DNA of 64,000 nucleotides from the NCBI RefSeq assembly GCF_026151205.1, contig NC_087074.1, positions 3,100,001 through 3,164,000 on the forward strand. Reading direction: 5' to 3'. A program made the translations under genes and the position numbers. Shown piece after piece: positions 54,369-64,000 of this stretch (the first letter of the stretch is position 1; every line of letters starts with the position of its first letter). The notes under the pieces are model-generated. The model searched no databases. It was not told where the DNA came from and saw nothing but the letters and a program-made list of their open reading frames with translations. The stretch is from Bolinopsis microptera (Eukaryota; Ctenophora; Tentaculata; Lobata; Bolinopsidae).

Positions 54369-57086
54369 TTATACACCTTCAGATGTGCTGTGGATCTGAG
54401 AGGCACCTCTTCCTGTTCTTTGTGTTTTATTTCCTGATCTCACAGTGTTTTCAACATTACTGTATGAAGTGCTCCTTTGTGATTTGCTGTCATGGTGTTT
54501 CCTGCATACCAATTCCCGTACTTTGTTCCTCAGTGGTGTATTCATCAAAGGGAGCAGGAAGGGTGTAAGCACACAGAAAAAGAATCTGCAGACATTTCCA
54601 ACAAACTCGCAGTTTCGGACACTAAACGGGAGTTTCTGAAAAGTACGAAGTCGGATTATTGTATAGGTATATAAATTAGGGTATTGCACACAATTTAATC
54701 AATTTTCAATTAATTGGTTTAAAACTTTAATTTTTAATTTTACATATGAACACAATTTTTAAATTTAAAAATATCACTTGCCATGTGAAAGTAGTGCGCG
54801 TAAGACAGAATAGCTATGGGCAGTTTGGTGCCAACAAAAACACACAGCAGCATTATAGTTATTCTTGCATTATAGAGGGACTGCTTTATTTTGTCCATAC
54901 TGATTCCTGTTTCAGCTTCCAGCTCTGAAAAAAGTCATTTTTAGTTTGATTGGAAAGATTTTCATTTCTTTCTCAAGATCCAATTTTAGTCAAATTGTCA
55001 TGTACCTTCAAGTGTTGACCGTACACTTCGTGATTGTCATTGACTATGTGATGACAACAGCACTTAGAGGCAAAGATCTGGGCTTCACTGTCAACCCCAG
55101 AAGAAGCAGGAGATACCCAGCAGTTAAGGTGACAGATGTCGACTTTGCTGACGATCTTGCACTGACAACAGACACCGCAGAGCAAGCGCAAGATCTTCTC
55201 CTCAGTGTGGAGCTGGCTGCTAACTCCGTTGGACTTCACCTCAACGAGAGTAAGACGAAGTACATCAGAGTCAATCTCTCTGAGTCTGACTTAAAGATCC
55301 GTGTCTTTCGAGCAACGGTTGAGTCCGTACTCCTGTACGGCTCTGAAGCTTGGACGATAAGCCAATCCATGACTAAGCGGATCAATGGATGCTACACTAG
55401 AATGCTCCGGATGGCCTTGAACATACGTTGGCCTCAAATCATCAACAACAGTGATTTATACGGCAACATCCCCAAGCCATCAGCGATGATAGCCTCCAGA
55501 AGAATGAGACTGGCTGGACATGTAGCCAGGCATGACGACCTTCTGGCAAACCAACTTCTGTTCTGGGACCCTCAGCATGGATACAGGAGACCGGGGAGGC
55601 CCCACCTTACGTTTCTGGACATGCTAAAGAAGGACACCAGCCTTTCCTGTGTTGAAGAGATAAGATCTGTTATGCTTGACCGCGACGTGTGGCGAGGAAT
55701 TGTAGCTGCTCGGACCAAGAAGCCGACTTAAGTCAGTAAGTCAGTCTTCAAGTGTTAACTTTTCACAATGAAGAAATTGGCACTGATTTGAAACTTACTT
55801 TTATTGGTTCCAATCTTGCATTCTTCTCTAAATTGTCTTGTCATCCTACGAGCTTGTGTAGCCTTTACCTGTACAAAATATTGGGGTAGTATTTTATTTA
55901 TTAGCATAGGCCAGGATTCAATTGACTTGTAAGGAATCTGGTGTATGGATCAATTTGAATAAATCAATGTAAATTGTCGACATAAAAGATTACTTGCAGA
56001 CCTGAACTGCAATGTACACAGCAACCACACCCAAGATAGATGGTATGTAGATAGTACAGTTGTTCAGCCATATGTAAGTCATCAAATGAGATTTACTTCC
56101 AGCCATCCGACAGTACATCCAACCTCCTGTTTTGATATTTTAGTCTCAGTCATCACGTTAAAGTTGAAGTATGTTTTATACCAAATAGCTGATCAATGCA
56201 ATATTGACATTCAATGATTGGTATTGTATCTTTTGCATTATTTTTCAGTCATTATATGTTTGCAGAGTTCAAAACAGATAAAGATCCTTACTGCTATGAT
56301 GATATTCCACAAATTGTGTCACTAGAGGAGTAACTGTTGGCACTGTGCCAAGTGCTACCATAGCCACATTAATCCATAGCGAATATTTGTTTTCCGTCCA
56401 AACTGTGCTGAAATTAATAGAAAAAATGAATTATTTGGTTTTACTGTCTTGGATTGTTTAGATGGTTAGGACTTAAAATATCATGTAATCTTCAAAGCAT
56501 TATAAGGATTATAATTATATACATACCTAAACCACAAAGGTTCCATAACTGAGATCAGTCTCTCCACACACATTCCAAGCATTGTTGTTAGTGATACGTT
56601 GTATAGCACCTAAATAGTAAACAGTGTTAATTTCAGGTCCTTAGTACTATTCTGGATAAAGCAAATAAGATAATTCATTATTATTTTCCTTTTTTGTTGT
56701 ATCTGGCCGCTATTTGTACACTTAATTTCCAGTTTTATAGGATTTTCGCAAACATCCCATAAGTCAAATATCTTGGAAAGTCAAGGTTCGGGAATTTTAA
56801 ATACTGTTGGGGTGAATAATTTCCTTGGTTAATAATCAGGGTTAATTTAATATTAGGCCATGGTAAATTTGGGATTGATTACATAGGTAATAGGTATGTA
56901 TAATATATGTTCTGGATTAGCTGTCTTACCTCGATAGAGCATCCATAAAAGTAATGGCAAACTTTGTCCATCAGTTCAAAGTCAGAATTGTAAGTTATCA
57001 GAATGTATGAATAATAGATGGCTGCGTTCAATATAGACACCGCTAACATGATAATAAATGGAAGGTTTTTCATCTTCCTCAAGTTC
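54369..57086 (-). CDS. Seven-transmembrane receptor (GPCR), TM2 to C-terminus, 7 exons
   Basis: Exons on the minus strand: 56930-57086, 56527-56609, 56292-56407, 56002-56126, 55799-55868, 54782-54924, 54369-54635. They sum to 961 nt, one base finishing the preceding codon plus 320 codons. TM2: FIIMLAVSILNAAIYYSYIL. TM3: VLYNVSLTTMLGMCVERLIS, with ERL at the DRY position. TM4: WINVAMVALGTVPTVTPLV. TM5: TIYIPSILGVVAVYIAV. TM6: ARITIMLLCVFVGTKLPIAI. TM7: VCRFFFCVLTPFLLPLMN. A Ser/Arg-rich tail follows. This looks rhodopsin-like but diverged; no ligand can be assigned. The exon with TM1 was not found upstream (57087-59160). The intron after 54782 starts with GC (GCAAGT), the only donor that keeps the frame. 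The intron 54925-55798 holds a LINE fragment. Confidence 0.82.
55017..55745 (+). mobile_element. RTE-like LINE fragment in a GPCR intron
   Basis: Plus strand, antisense to the GPCR. It is flanked by an 11-bp target duplication, CTTCAAGTGTT (55006-55016 and 55746-55756). The coding part runs to 55731: HFVIVIDYVMTTALRGK, VDFADDLALTTDTAEQAQDL (the catalytic FADD), NESKTKYIRV, then an apparent internal deletion straight to TVESVLLYGSEAWTIS, and an end MRLAGHVARHDD ... GRPHLTFLDMLKKD. Short 3' tail AAGTCAGTAAGTCAGT. The style is that of RTE-type elements. It is too short to be active. Confidence 0.9.
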
Positions 57087-57247
57087 CTGAAATAAAACGA
57101 TTTCCTAATAATATCAATGCTTCAAAAAACACCTGCTTCAAATCGCATTTTTTCTCCATTTGAACAAAACCAAAAATATATATTGAGCAACCAAGCTGAC
57201 CAATAAAATTCCAATAGTTTCTATTTTGATATCTGTTTAAGGCCAGA

Positions 57248-57260
57248 GGGGGGGGGGGGG
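57248..57260 (+). repeat. G13 run
   Basis: Thirteen G just upstream of the 423-bp palindrome; no element end recognised. Confidence 0.8.
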
Positions 57261-57364
57261 TAAAAGTCGATTTTCCTGTTTTCACATATTTGTTCAGAGC
57301 TGCTGGAGACGAACAAGAAGAAAAAAACCGGATCGAAATCTGACCTTGCGTTTTTAAGATATCG

Positions 57365-57798
57365 CGCGCCAAATATTGAGGTTTACATGTAATTACATGT
57401 AAAACGTTAACTTAAACTGTAAAAAGTTAAAAGTCCCTTAGTTGAGAATACTGGCCACACCCAGAAGCTGAAACTTGGCACAGTTGTTCCTTGGGCTGTC
57501 ACCCACAATTCTATTGCACAGAATTTTGATATTTGCCTCTGTTCTCGAGATATGAGGTTAACTTTACCCCAAATTCGACATTTTTCGAAAAATGGGGTAA
57601 AGTTAACCTCATATCTCGAGAACAGAGGCAAATATCAAAATTCTGTGCAATAGAATTGTGGGTGACAGCCCAAGGAACAACTGTGCCAAGTTTCAGCTTC
57701 TGGGTGTGGCCAGTATTCTCAACTAAGGGATGTTTAACTTTTTACAGTTTAAGTTAAAGTTTTACATGTAATTACATGTAAACCTCAATATTTTGGCG
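57365..57798. mobile_element. Near-perfect palindrome (foldback/MITE), about 430 bp
   Basis: Two arms of about 205 bp, inverted, meet at about 57582 with a loop of some 20 bp (between CCCC and GGGG). Outer edges: CGCCAAATATTGAGGTTTAC and its complement. The arms differ at only a few bases, so each strand shows the same small ORF (starting MPLFSRYEVNFTP), a mirror artefact. No transposase and no obvious target duplication. Confidence 0.9.
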
Positions 57799-59168
57799 AC
57801 AGCCTGTGTTTCTTACAGGAGCAAAGATGATACTTAACAATAAAAATTCTGGAAGTGCTTGGGTATTTTTTCAATCGTCTACATGTTATATAGCCTGTAA
57901 GACGACAAATTAAATTGCACTCAACTATGTTACAACATCTTGACCTGCTTGTTAAAAGGGTTAATTTGACAGTGATAAATCCCATCTTCACTTTATTGAG
58001 GTTCAGTGCTGGCACGTATCAGTGATGTCGTCATCATAGTGCCAAAAATAATATAGTGCTTTTTTGACTGATACATTTAAAATCGGCATAAATCAATCCG
58101 TATTCCGTCACTCTATTCTCGCTTTTTTTTAATTGTACTCAATCTTGTTGTATTGGCTATCAATTTATCTAGATGAGTAGATGGTTTCAACCCAATGAGT
58201 CATAAAAATAGATTCTTATGACTCATCGGGATAAATTGGTAACATAGCTAGATAAATTGGTATCATAGTTGTCCATTATCTATAGAAAATCTCTGCTCGG
58301 TATCATCTAGATGAAGCCCCAGTTAATATAGATACTCTAAAAGATCAAAAACAATACACAAGCCTGCATGTTACAACTTACATAAAATTGGCATCGTTAA
58401 TAAGTTCATGATTTTATTGAAAGTAATTATAAAATATTATTCAAACACAAATCCAAATAGTAGAACAACGGGATTGTCAACAAAACAATATCTGAACCAC
58501 ACTAGAAAAATGTTGCGTGTTCTGCGAAAGTAAAAAAATGGTCCGCAAATTGATTGCATTACAGATCATCAGAAACTCATATCCTAGATAAATGTTCCAC
58601 TTCGTAGAGCTGAGAAATAGGTTACAACTACATTAAAACTAATTAAAACTGATACCACAATGGAAGTTACTGTGAAGCGAAAAAGTCGCTAAACGTTTTA
58701 TTAACTTATTAAAACTGTGGTTGCCAATTCGAGATTTAAATAAACGAGTTTATCATTTCCTTGTTGCACAGAATGTGGTACGTGGTGCCACCTAAAAGTC
58801 CAGTAAACAGGGTGGGTCGTAACATCTGGCCACTCTGTACAGTCTAATCCAGTAATCCCGGAGTTATGTGACAAGTTTTCTCCCTTAACTAACAAAAAAC
58901 AACAAAACGTGGTGCCATCTGCTAAACTCAGGAGTCAGGTCAATTGAAGTGCATGTTTAAATTGTTTTATTGTTATTTATTATTTAACCTCGAAATACCA
59001 TGCACTCCTTGATATATCCATTATTGACTTTCCCATTAAACACAGTAACACAGGTGCTATGATTTATTCCTAGCCAAGCTCTGAGAAATCTGAGTAATCT
59101 GAGTAATCTGAAAACTAACAGAATCCACACAGTAGTAGGTAACTAACAATAACCACACAGTAGTAGGT
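57799..59168. other. Region between GPCR and WASF gene
   Basis: Upstream of both divergent genes; promoters and the missing GPCR TM1 exon are expected here, but I could not identify them. A small inverted repeat, ATGAGTCATAA ... TTATGACTCAT, lies at about 58193-58226, and TAGATAAATTGGTA-like words repeat around 58230-58265. Confidence 0.4.
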
Positions 59169-60895
59169 ATGCCGATAGCGCAGCGGACAGTAGAGCCCAC
59201 ACTGGTATGTCAGAGCAGAGGTATAACAACCAACATGCCTCCCTCCCTTCCCTCCACTTCTCTTATCGCGCTCACTTCTATCATCAGACAGGTTTGTTTT
59301 ACTACGTCAGGACATATATTGAGATGAGGATTCTGATAGGTAGGTGAGGCTTATTTTTTTACACGGATTCTGGAATTTGATTGTTCAATATAGTTGAAAC
59401 TGATTGGTTAATCTCTGAAACCTATTCACCAAAATCCACATCTATAGTGTGTTCATAAAGTAACGGATGAGCTGACAAAACACCAACACGAGCTAATAAA
59501 ACACAACTTCGGCACAAATATCAAATGTTATTAAACCATAACCAGGACATGCATATCTTCTATGAAACACAACGTAAGGCAATTAGTGACATATTCTAAC
59601 TAAACCACTCTCTAACTGATAAGTTTCACCGCACAGATAACAAATTTAAAGCTCTCTTTACTATATTATCGATATAAAGCAACTCTTGCAGCTGAGTACC
59701 CTGTCTAAATATGCAGACGAGATGTTTGGAGATGTGTTTAACGAGGCAAGCAAGTACGTGTACAGAAGTAATAAGTTAGAGGAAAGGGTGGCAGCACTGG
59801 CTCAGGCTCTTCAGGAGAGGAAAGAGGACGAGACTGGTGAGTTTAAAGAGTTCTGTGGTCGGTGCTTTCACTGATTATAATGGAGAACAATGTGTGTAAA
59901 ACTTCAAACGTGACATACAATCTTCACTATATATTAAGCGACACGATATATTATCCCGTAAAATTTGACTGACATCACGGCTTCTACTTTAACACGATTT
60001 TCCGCAAAAACCTAAAAGATGTAAAACGGAAACTTTTTTTGACTGGGTCAAATGTCATTAATGGCCTCAAATCAGCATGAAAAATAAAATATTGCCCGAA
60101 ATAACATTTTTAGTGCCCAAATATTGGGACCCCCAAGTGGTGTCTCAAAACCAGAATAAATAGGTATACATTTATTTAGTATGCTTAAATGTCGCGACAC
60201 CACTTAAGGGTTAGACGGGTTCCTGCTTGTACTTTTAATTCATTCATTGATTCAAATTTTATTAGTGATATATATCGAATCCTTCGTCATAAATTAACAT
60301 ATATGTTAATGTATGACGAAGGATTTGATATCTTTACCCGGACCACCAGCATTGATTGGCCCAAACCGACAAACAGTATGTCAACTCCATTATTGGGGTC
60401 AACACGCGTGAACACGAATCACGCAACAGGTGCACACTGCACGTGACTTCACTGCTCCAATCAGATACTCTAATATTGAGATAAGCCAATAAAAACACTG
60501 CCAAAACCATGATTACAGTTTATAAAGAGGGCTCCACTGGTTTCAGTACCGGACAATATTCAATTTGAAATTCGTATTTGGAAAACAAACTCGATTGTTC
60601 TTCGTAATAATATCGGTGTTAGAATTCAAACTTTCAGTGACCATATACAGTCTCGTGAACATTTTGAAATTACGATTAACCAAGAAATATCAGAAGGACC
60701 AGCTGCGCCTGTTTCTTCTGCGTTACTTCTGTAATCTGTGCCTTTTTTATTTTGTTAAGAAGTGAAACGACTAAAAATAGCAGCAAATCATGAAACCTAT
60801 CATCTATTTTGTGCCTTCAATGCTTTGTTTTCAGATCTAAGACCCACCGACCGCGACCTGCTGACCGATATATCTGTCAACTTCAACAATAGTCG
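59169..60895 (+). CDS. WASF/WAVE (SCAR) family protein, first three exons (3'-partial)
   Basis: Actin nucleation-promoting factor of the WAVE regulatory complex. Exons: 59169-59291 (41 codons, MPIAQRTVEPTLV...ALTSIIRQ), 59692-59836 (LSTLSKYADEMFGDVFNEAS, then KLEERVAALAQAL), 60835-60895 (DLRPTDRDLLTDISVNFNNS), all with consensus GT-AG borders and matching phases. The order MPxxxR near the start, IIRQLSxLSKYAxxxFGxxFNEA and the following heptad helix is the N-terminal SCAR homology domain, which binds ABI and BRK1. The basic, Pro-rich and WH2-acidic parts must lie in later exons; none was recognised up to 64000, so the next intron may exceed 3 kb. The TGA directly after exon 3 (GGTGAAG) is read as part of a splice donor. 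Confidence 0.85.
59837..60834. other. WASF intron 2
   Basis: AT-rich intron holding one long inverted repeat at about 60262-60340 and otherwise no recognised exon. The ORFs at 60189-60446 and 60565-60765 have no family resemblance. Confidence 0.5.
60262..60340. repeat. Palindrome in WASF intron
   Basis: ATCCTTCGTCATAAATTAAC is followed by its near-complement, centred at about 60301 on ATTAACATATATGTTAAT. Outer parts (GATAT, CGAATCC) also pair. It would form a hairpin of some 30 bp per arm; possibly a MITE remnant. Confidence 0.8.
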
Positions 60896-61767
60896 GTGAA
60901 GTTGAGCCTTGTTTGAAAATTAATACAGTTTGCAATATATAACAGATAAAACAAAGAAAAATCACACGGCTCACATAGTCCGCACTACATTTTAAAATTA
61001 AAATAAAATGACGTAAATAAACTGACTGAAGGTAATTAACTAAATGTACGATAACATACGATTAGGTTGACTACAGAAGAGTTGGTAAATCTGTCAGTGC
61101 ACACTTAATAAGCCACACGTAAGGCACGGTTAAGTTAAGGCACGAAGAGTGAAGAGTTATACTTATACCAACTTCTAATTAGTTGGCCACCCCTGAATGA
61201 GTTGTAAACTACAGAACATAGATAATCAGAGATAGCTAGGAAATTAGGGCCGTTATTGATGATATTATATTACCACTAGTTTAACCCGTGCCTACGGCCG
61301 GGAGTTCACTATCGCAGTTGAAATGTAAAAGTTATAAACCGCCTATTACATTCTAAAAACATGCATTACATTTTCGTAGTTAAATCGGTGCGAAAGCAAG
61401 AAAGTCACTCAGTCCAACACAGACCCGCAATTTAATTCTGCGTGCCCCTCACTTATCTAATCGTAATACTTGCTAGGGAATCTGAGGTCTACTGCCCAAA
61501 TTACCTATATTCTGCAACTCTCGTGTTCTATGGGGAAGAGAATAGAGAGAGCGCGAGCGTGGAGAGAGTACATACACCGAACCAACACCCCACACCCACA
61601 CCTATAGTAATATCACATTTGGGTTTACAAAATAATCATTAAACCACTTACCACGGCCCAATTTAAAAACCTTTACATTTGGCTTGGTCCCAGAGTTTTT
61701 ACCGAAAACACCAGTCCCATAACTTAACGGTTTCTTGAGTTAAGCGCTCGGAAAGTACACGCGAACG

Positions 61768-61810
<43 letters not shown>

Positions 61811-62583
61811 CTTGAGATTATAAGATTGGCTACTACTGTTAGGAACCGAGGAGGGGAAAGATTTATAATGACTAATCACATTATTGGAAAAAGTACGCGC
61901 AATATCTGTCCGATAACCTCGATATACTATTAGTTATAGTATTCATTAAAATTGATTATAATAAAAACTCAAAGTTCAAGAGCAAGCGTTTCACGGCGGG
62001 TATAGGTTGTAAGAAGGAATTATGCTGATTCTATAAAATAAAGTAACTATCAGCTATCAGTATCGTATCAGATTCACGATGAAAAATGTGCTGTCGGAAT
62101 TCCATCGTTATTTGCACCCGCTATTCTTCTAAGGTGTTAATTGATAAATTAGAAAACAAATTTAAAGAAAGAAGTATGGTCATTAAATTTTGTATCCCCC
62201 TTTTATTATTAAGGCTGGGAAATCAAGGCCAATATAAATTAAAATTGTTGAACCGTGAAAAAATCAGGCCAGATGTAGCTACAGGGAACATCATCGCAAC
62301 TCCCAGTTATAATATCCACTTTTTACTCATTGAGCCATGTGGAAGTATGGAACGCTGAACGGAAACAGGGTTTACCTGTGCAGTGTACACCAACGAAACG
62401 GTATTCTGTTACGGATTTTAAAGAAGCATGGCTGGGGCCCGTGTTGAGTACCGAGTACTTATAGATAAAAGAGTTTCCGTGCTATCTTATCAGTATTCTA
62501 CATTCCTTCTGTACAAACATTGGCTGCGGAATAATAACCACTGCCAAATGCCAAATCTTAAACGAAAGTTCGCCGTGGATCGT
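60896..62583. other. Stretch downstream of WASF exon 3
   Basis: Presumed WASF intron. It contains a (CA)n microsatellite (61769-61809) and no exon I can support. An open stretch at 62086-62358 (90 codons) has coding-like residues but no recognised family. Confidence 0.4.
61769..61809 (+). repeat. (AC)n microsatellite, about 20 units
   Basis: Uninterrupted AC dinucleotide repeat of about 41 bp. Confidence 0.97.
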
Positions 62584-62591
62584 GCATCACA

Positions 62592-63931
62592 GGGGGGGGG
62601 GGCCAATGGCATAAAATGGAGGAAAATGGAGACTTACTCATAGGTTTTTCCATTTTCTCCATAGAAATAGTCTCATTTTATGCACCATTTTATGCCATTT
62701 TAGGCCATGAAAAACCTTAAAAATTAGCATTTTCGAGAAAACATTATTTAAAAAATGATATTTTCGGCCAATAATGAAAGGTATCATGAAACATGGGAAC
62801 AGTGGTTTTCAGATAAAACTTTGAAAATGTTGACTTAGAGAATGTTCGTCCGAGTCATTTACGGATACGTACCTCTTCGTATCGAGTGCTCACGATCACG
62901 AGCTCGTGTTGCAAAGGGGAGGCCTGCTTCCGAGATCGCATTACCTCCGAGTCCAACATTGTGTCTGAGGGGAAGGTGTTGGACTTCGAAAAAAAATCAA
63001 AACAAAAAAACAAACCGAAAAAAAATTTTCGGGAAAATAATGATTTGAGTAGCATGAAACGTGGAGAAAAGCGGATTTCAGAAAAATTGAAAATTTTTAC
63101 CGAAAAATATTTTCGGCTTAAATGAACAAGGTAGCATGAAACGTGGAGAAAAGAGTTTTTTCAGAAAAAAAACTTTGAAAAATTTTGACTTAAGAATTAC
63201 CCCTCGGTACACAATTTTGGTCTCGCGGCTTCCCCTGGTAATGCGATCTCGGAAGGACAGGCTCCCTTTGCAACACGAGCTCCGGAATCGGGGAGCTCTC
63301 GACGAGACGGTACGTTTCGAGGAAGGACTGGCCGAAAATTTTCGAAGTCAAAATTTTTCAAAAAGTTTTTCTAAAAACCATTTTCTCCACGTTTCATGCT
63401 ACCTCTTCATATAAGCGCAAAATAGTTTTTTGGTTTTAGGTTTATCGAAGTCTGCACCTACCCCTCGATACTCAAATTTGGAACTCGAGGGGCTCCCCTG
63501 GTAATGCGATCTCGGATAGGCAGGCCTCCCCTTTGCAGGCGAGCGTTGTTTCGACTGTCGTGTATGTAGGGTATCACTTCTCAGTGCCTTTACTTCCCCT
63601 AGTACCACTCTCATGTGCTGTCGACATAACTTTACACTAGCTTGAGTAATTATGAGTTAGCTGAAGTGTGCCCTCTACTCACTAGTATAAGCAATCTAGT
63701 AGCTACTATGAGCTTTCTAAGCTTGTTACGCCCTAGTAAGCGTAAATACACCTTTTAGGATGTCCAAATTAGGTGTTAAATGGTGTAACGATGAAAATTT
63801 CGAAGACAAAATTCTTGGCTCAAATTGGAGAAATTGGAGAATTACTCATGGGTTTTACCATTTTCTCCATAGAAAAAGGTCTCTCATTTTATGCCATTTT
63901 TGCCATTTTATGGCATTGGCCCCCCCCCCCC
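62592..63931. mobile_element. G-tract/hairpin-ended transposon B
   Basis: 1340 bp. Left end: 11 G then CCAATGGCATAAAATGG; right end: CCATTTTATGGCATTGG then 12 C. Flanked by GCATCACA on both sides (62584-62591 and 63932-63939), an 8-bp target duplication (9 if a G is counted). Each end folds on itself: GGCATAAAATGG pairs with CCATTTTATGCC about 90 bp further in, with CCATTTTCTCCAT between. The inside has no gene but carries inverted copies of a block with CCGAGATCGCATTACC (about 62928, 63235, 63497). The architecture is that of transposon A with unrelated sequence. Confidence 0.88.
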
Positions 63932-64000
63932 GCATCACAGCACACTCTTTTAAAACTTTTTGAGAATTTTGATCTTAAATAACTTAAAGATTATTCCCAG

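Noticed and set aside
54946-55016. Upstream part of the RTE-like ORF
   Set aside because: The target duplication places the LINE edge at 55017; the earlier codons are GPCR intron sequence.
57407-57757. Two ORFs on opposite strands with the same protein sequence
   Set aside because: Mirror artefact of the near-perfect palindrome, not a duplicated gene.
60893-60900. Stop codon ending the WASF protein after exon 3
   Set aside because: CG/GTGAAG is a good splice donor, and a WASF protein of about 109 residues would lack all functional C-terminal parts.

Overview
The window is animal nuclear DNA: AT-rich, with short exons split by GT-AG introns, recognisable metazoan genes, and a very heavy load of transposable elements. 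The gene set and the CR1-like retrotransposons suit an early-branching or marine invertebrate (a cnidarian is a reasonable guess), but nothing here fixes the species. Runs of 11 to 71 consecutive G or C are unusually frequent.

Host genes. (1) 94-5288 (+): the 3' part of an adaptor-complex large beta subunit (AP-1/AP-2 beta), 14 exons that sum to an open frame. (2) 6025-17118 (-): a selenocysteine-containing, GPx4-type glutathione peroxidase, convergent with AP-beta. Five core exons are preceded by at least four, probably five, alternative first exons, all joining in phase 0 to the same acceptor. Their N-termini look mitochondrial, basic, hydrophobic, and (twice) N-myristoylated. (3) 54369-57086 (-): seven exons of a 7TM receptor (TM2-TM7). 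(4) 59169-60895 (+): the first three exons of a WASF/WAVE (SCAR) gene, running out of the window.

Mobile and accessory middle (19-54 kb). 19228-25283 (-) is a LINE of the esterase/PHD CR1-like type whose ORF1 joins an AlkB-type 2OG-Fe(II) dioxygenase to an SGNH/GDSL esterase. Directly upstream on the same strand lies an intact 871-aa protein with a NERD/PD-(D/E)xK nuclease and an SF1 helicase (25312-27927). A close second copy (39650-47340) carries an extra, catalytically degenerate nuclease module and is dead: it has frameshifts and a 4.3-kb insertion. Between the two copies sits another CR1-like LINE (31177-35233). Its ORF1 is split by a DD41D-like mariner with about 370-bp TIRs (35235-38732), which itself holds a LINE fragment. 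Further elements are two 5'-truncated copies of a third LINE (28296-29430 and about 51430-53960), the second carrying a hAT-like non-autonomous element full of CCGGGA repeats, and a gag-only LTR element (49536-50913).

An unusual element class appears twice (40062-44357 and 62592-63931). Each copy ends in a run of G (C at the other end), followed by a hairpin-forming subterminal block, and is flanked by a 6-8 bp target duplication. Because the uninterrupted helicase copy preserves the empty target site, the first insertion can be read exactly.

Overall, four ordinary animal genes surround a nest of retroelements and DNA transposons. The best candidates for undescribed biology are the AlkB-esterase LINE, the nuclease-helicase pair, the G-tract/hairpin transposons and the multi-promoter selenoprotein GPx.
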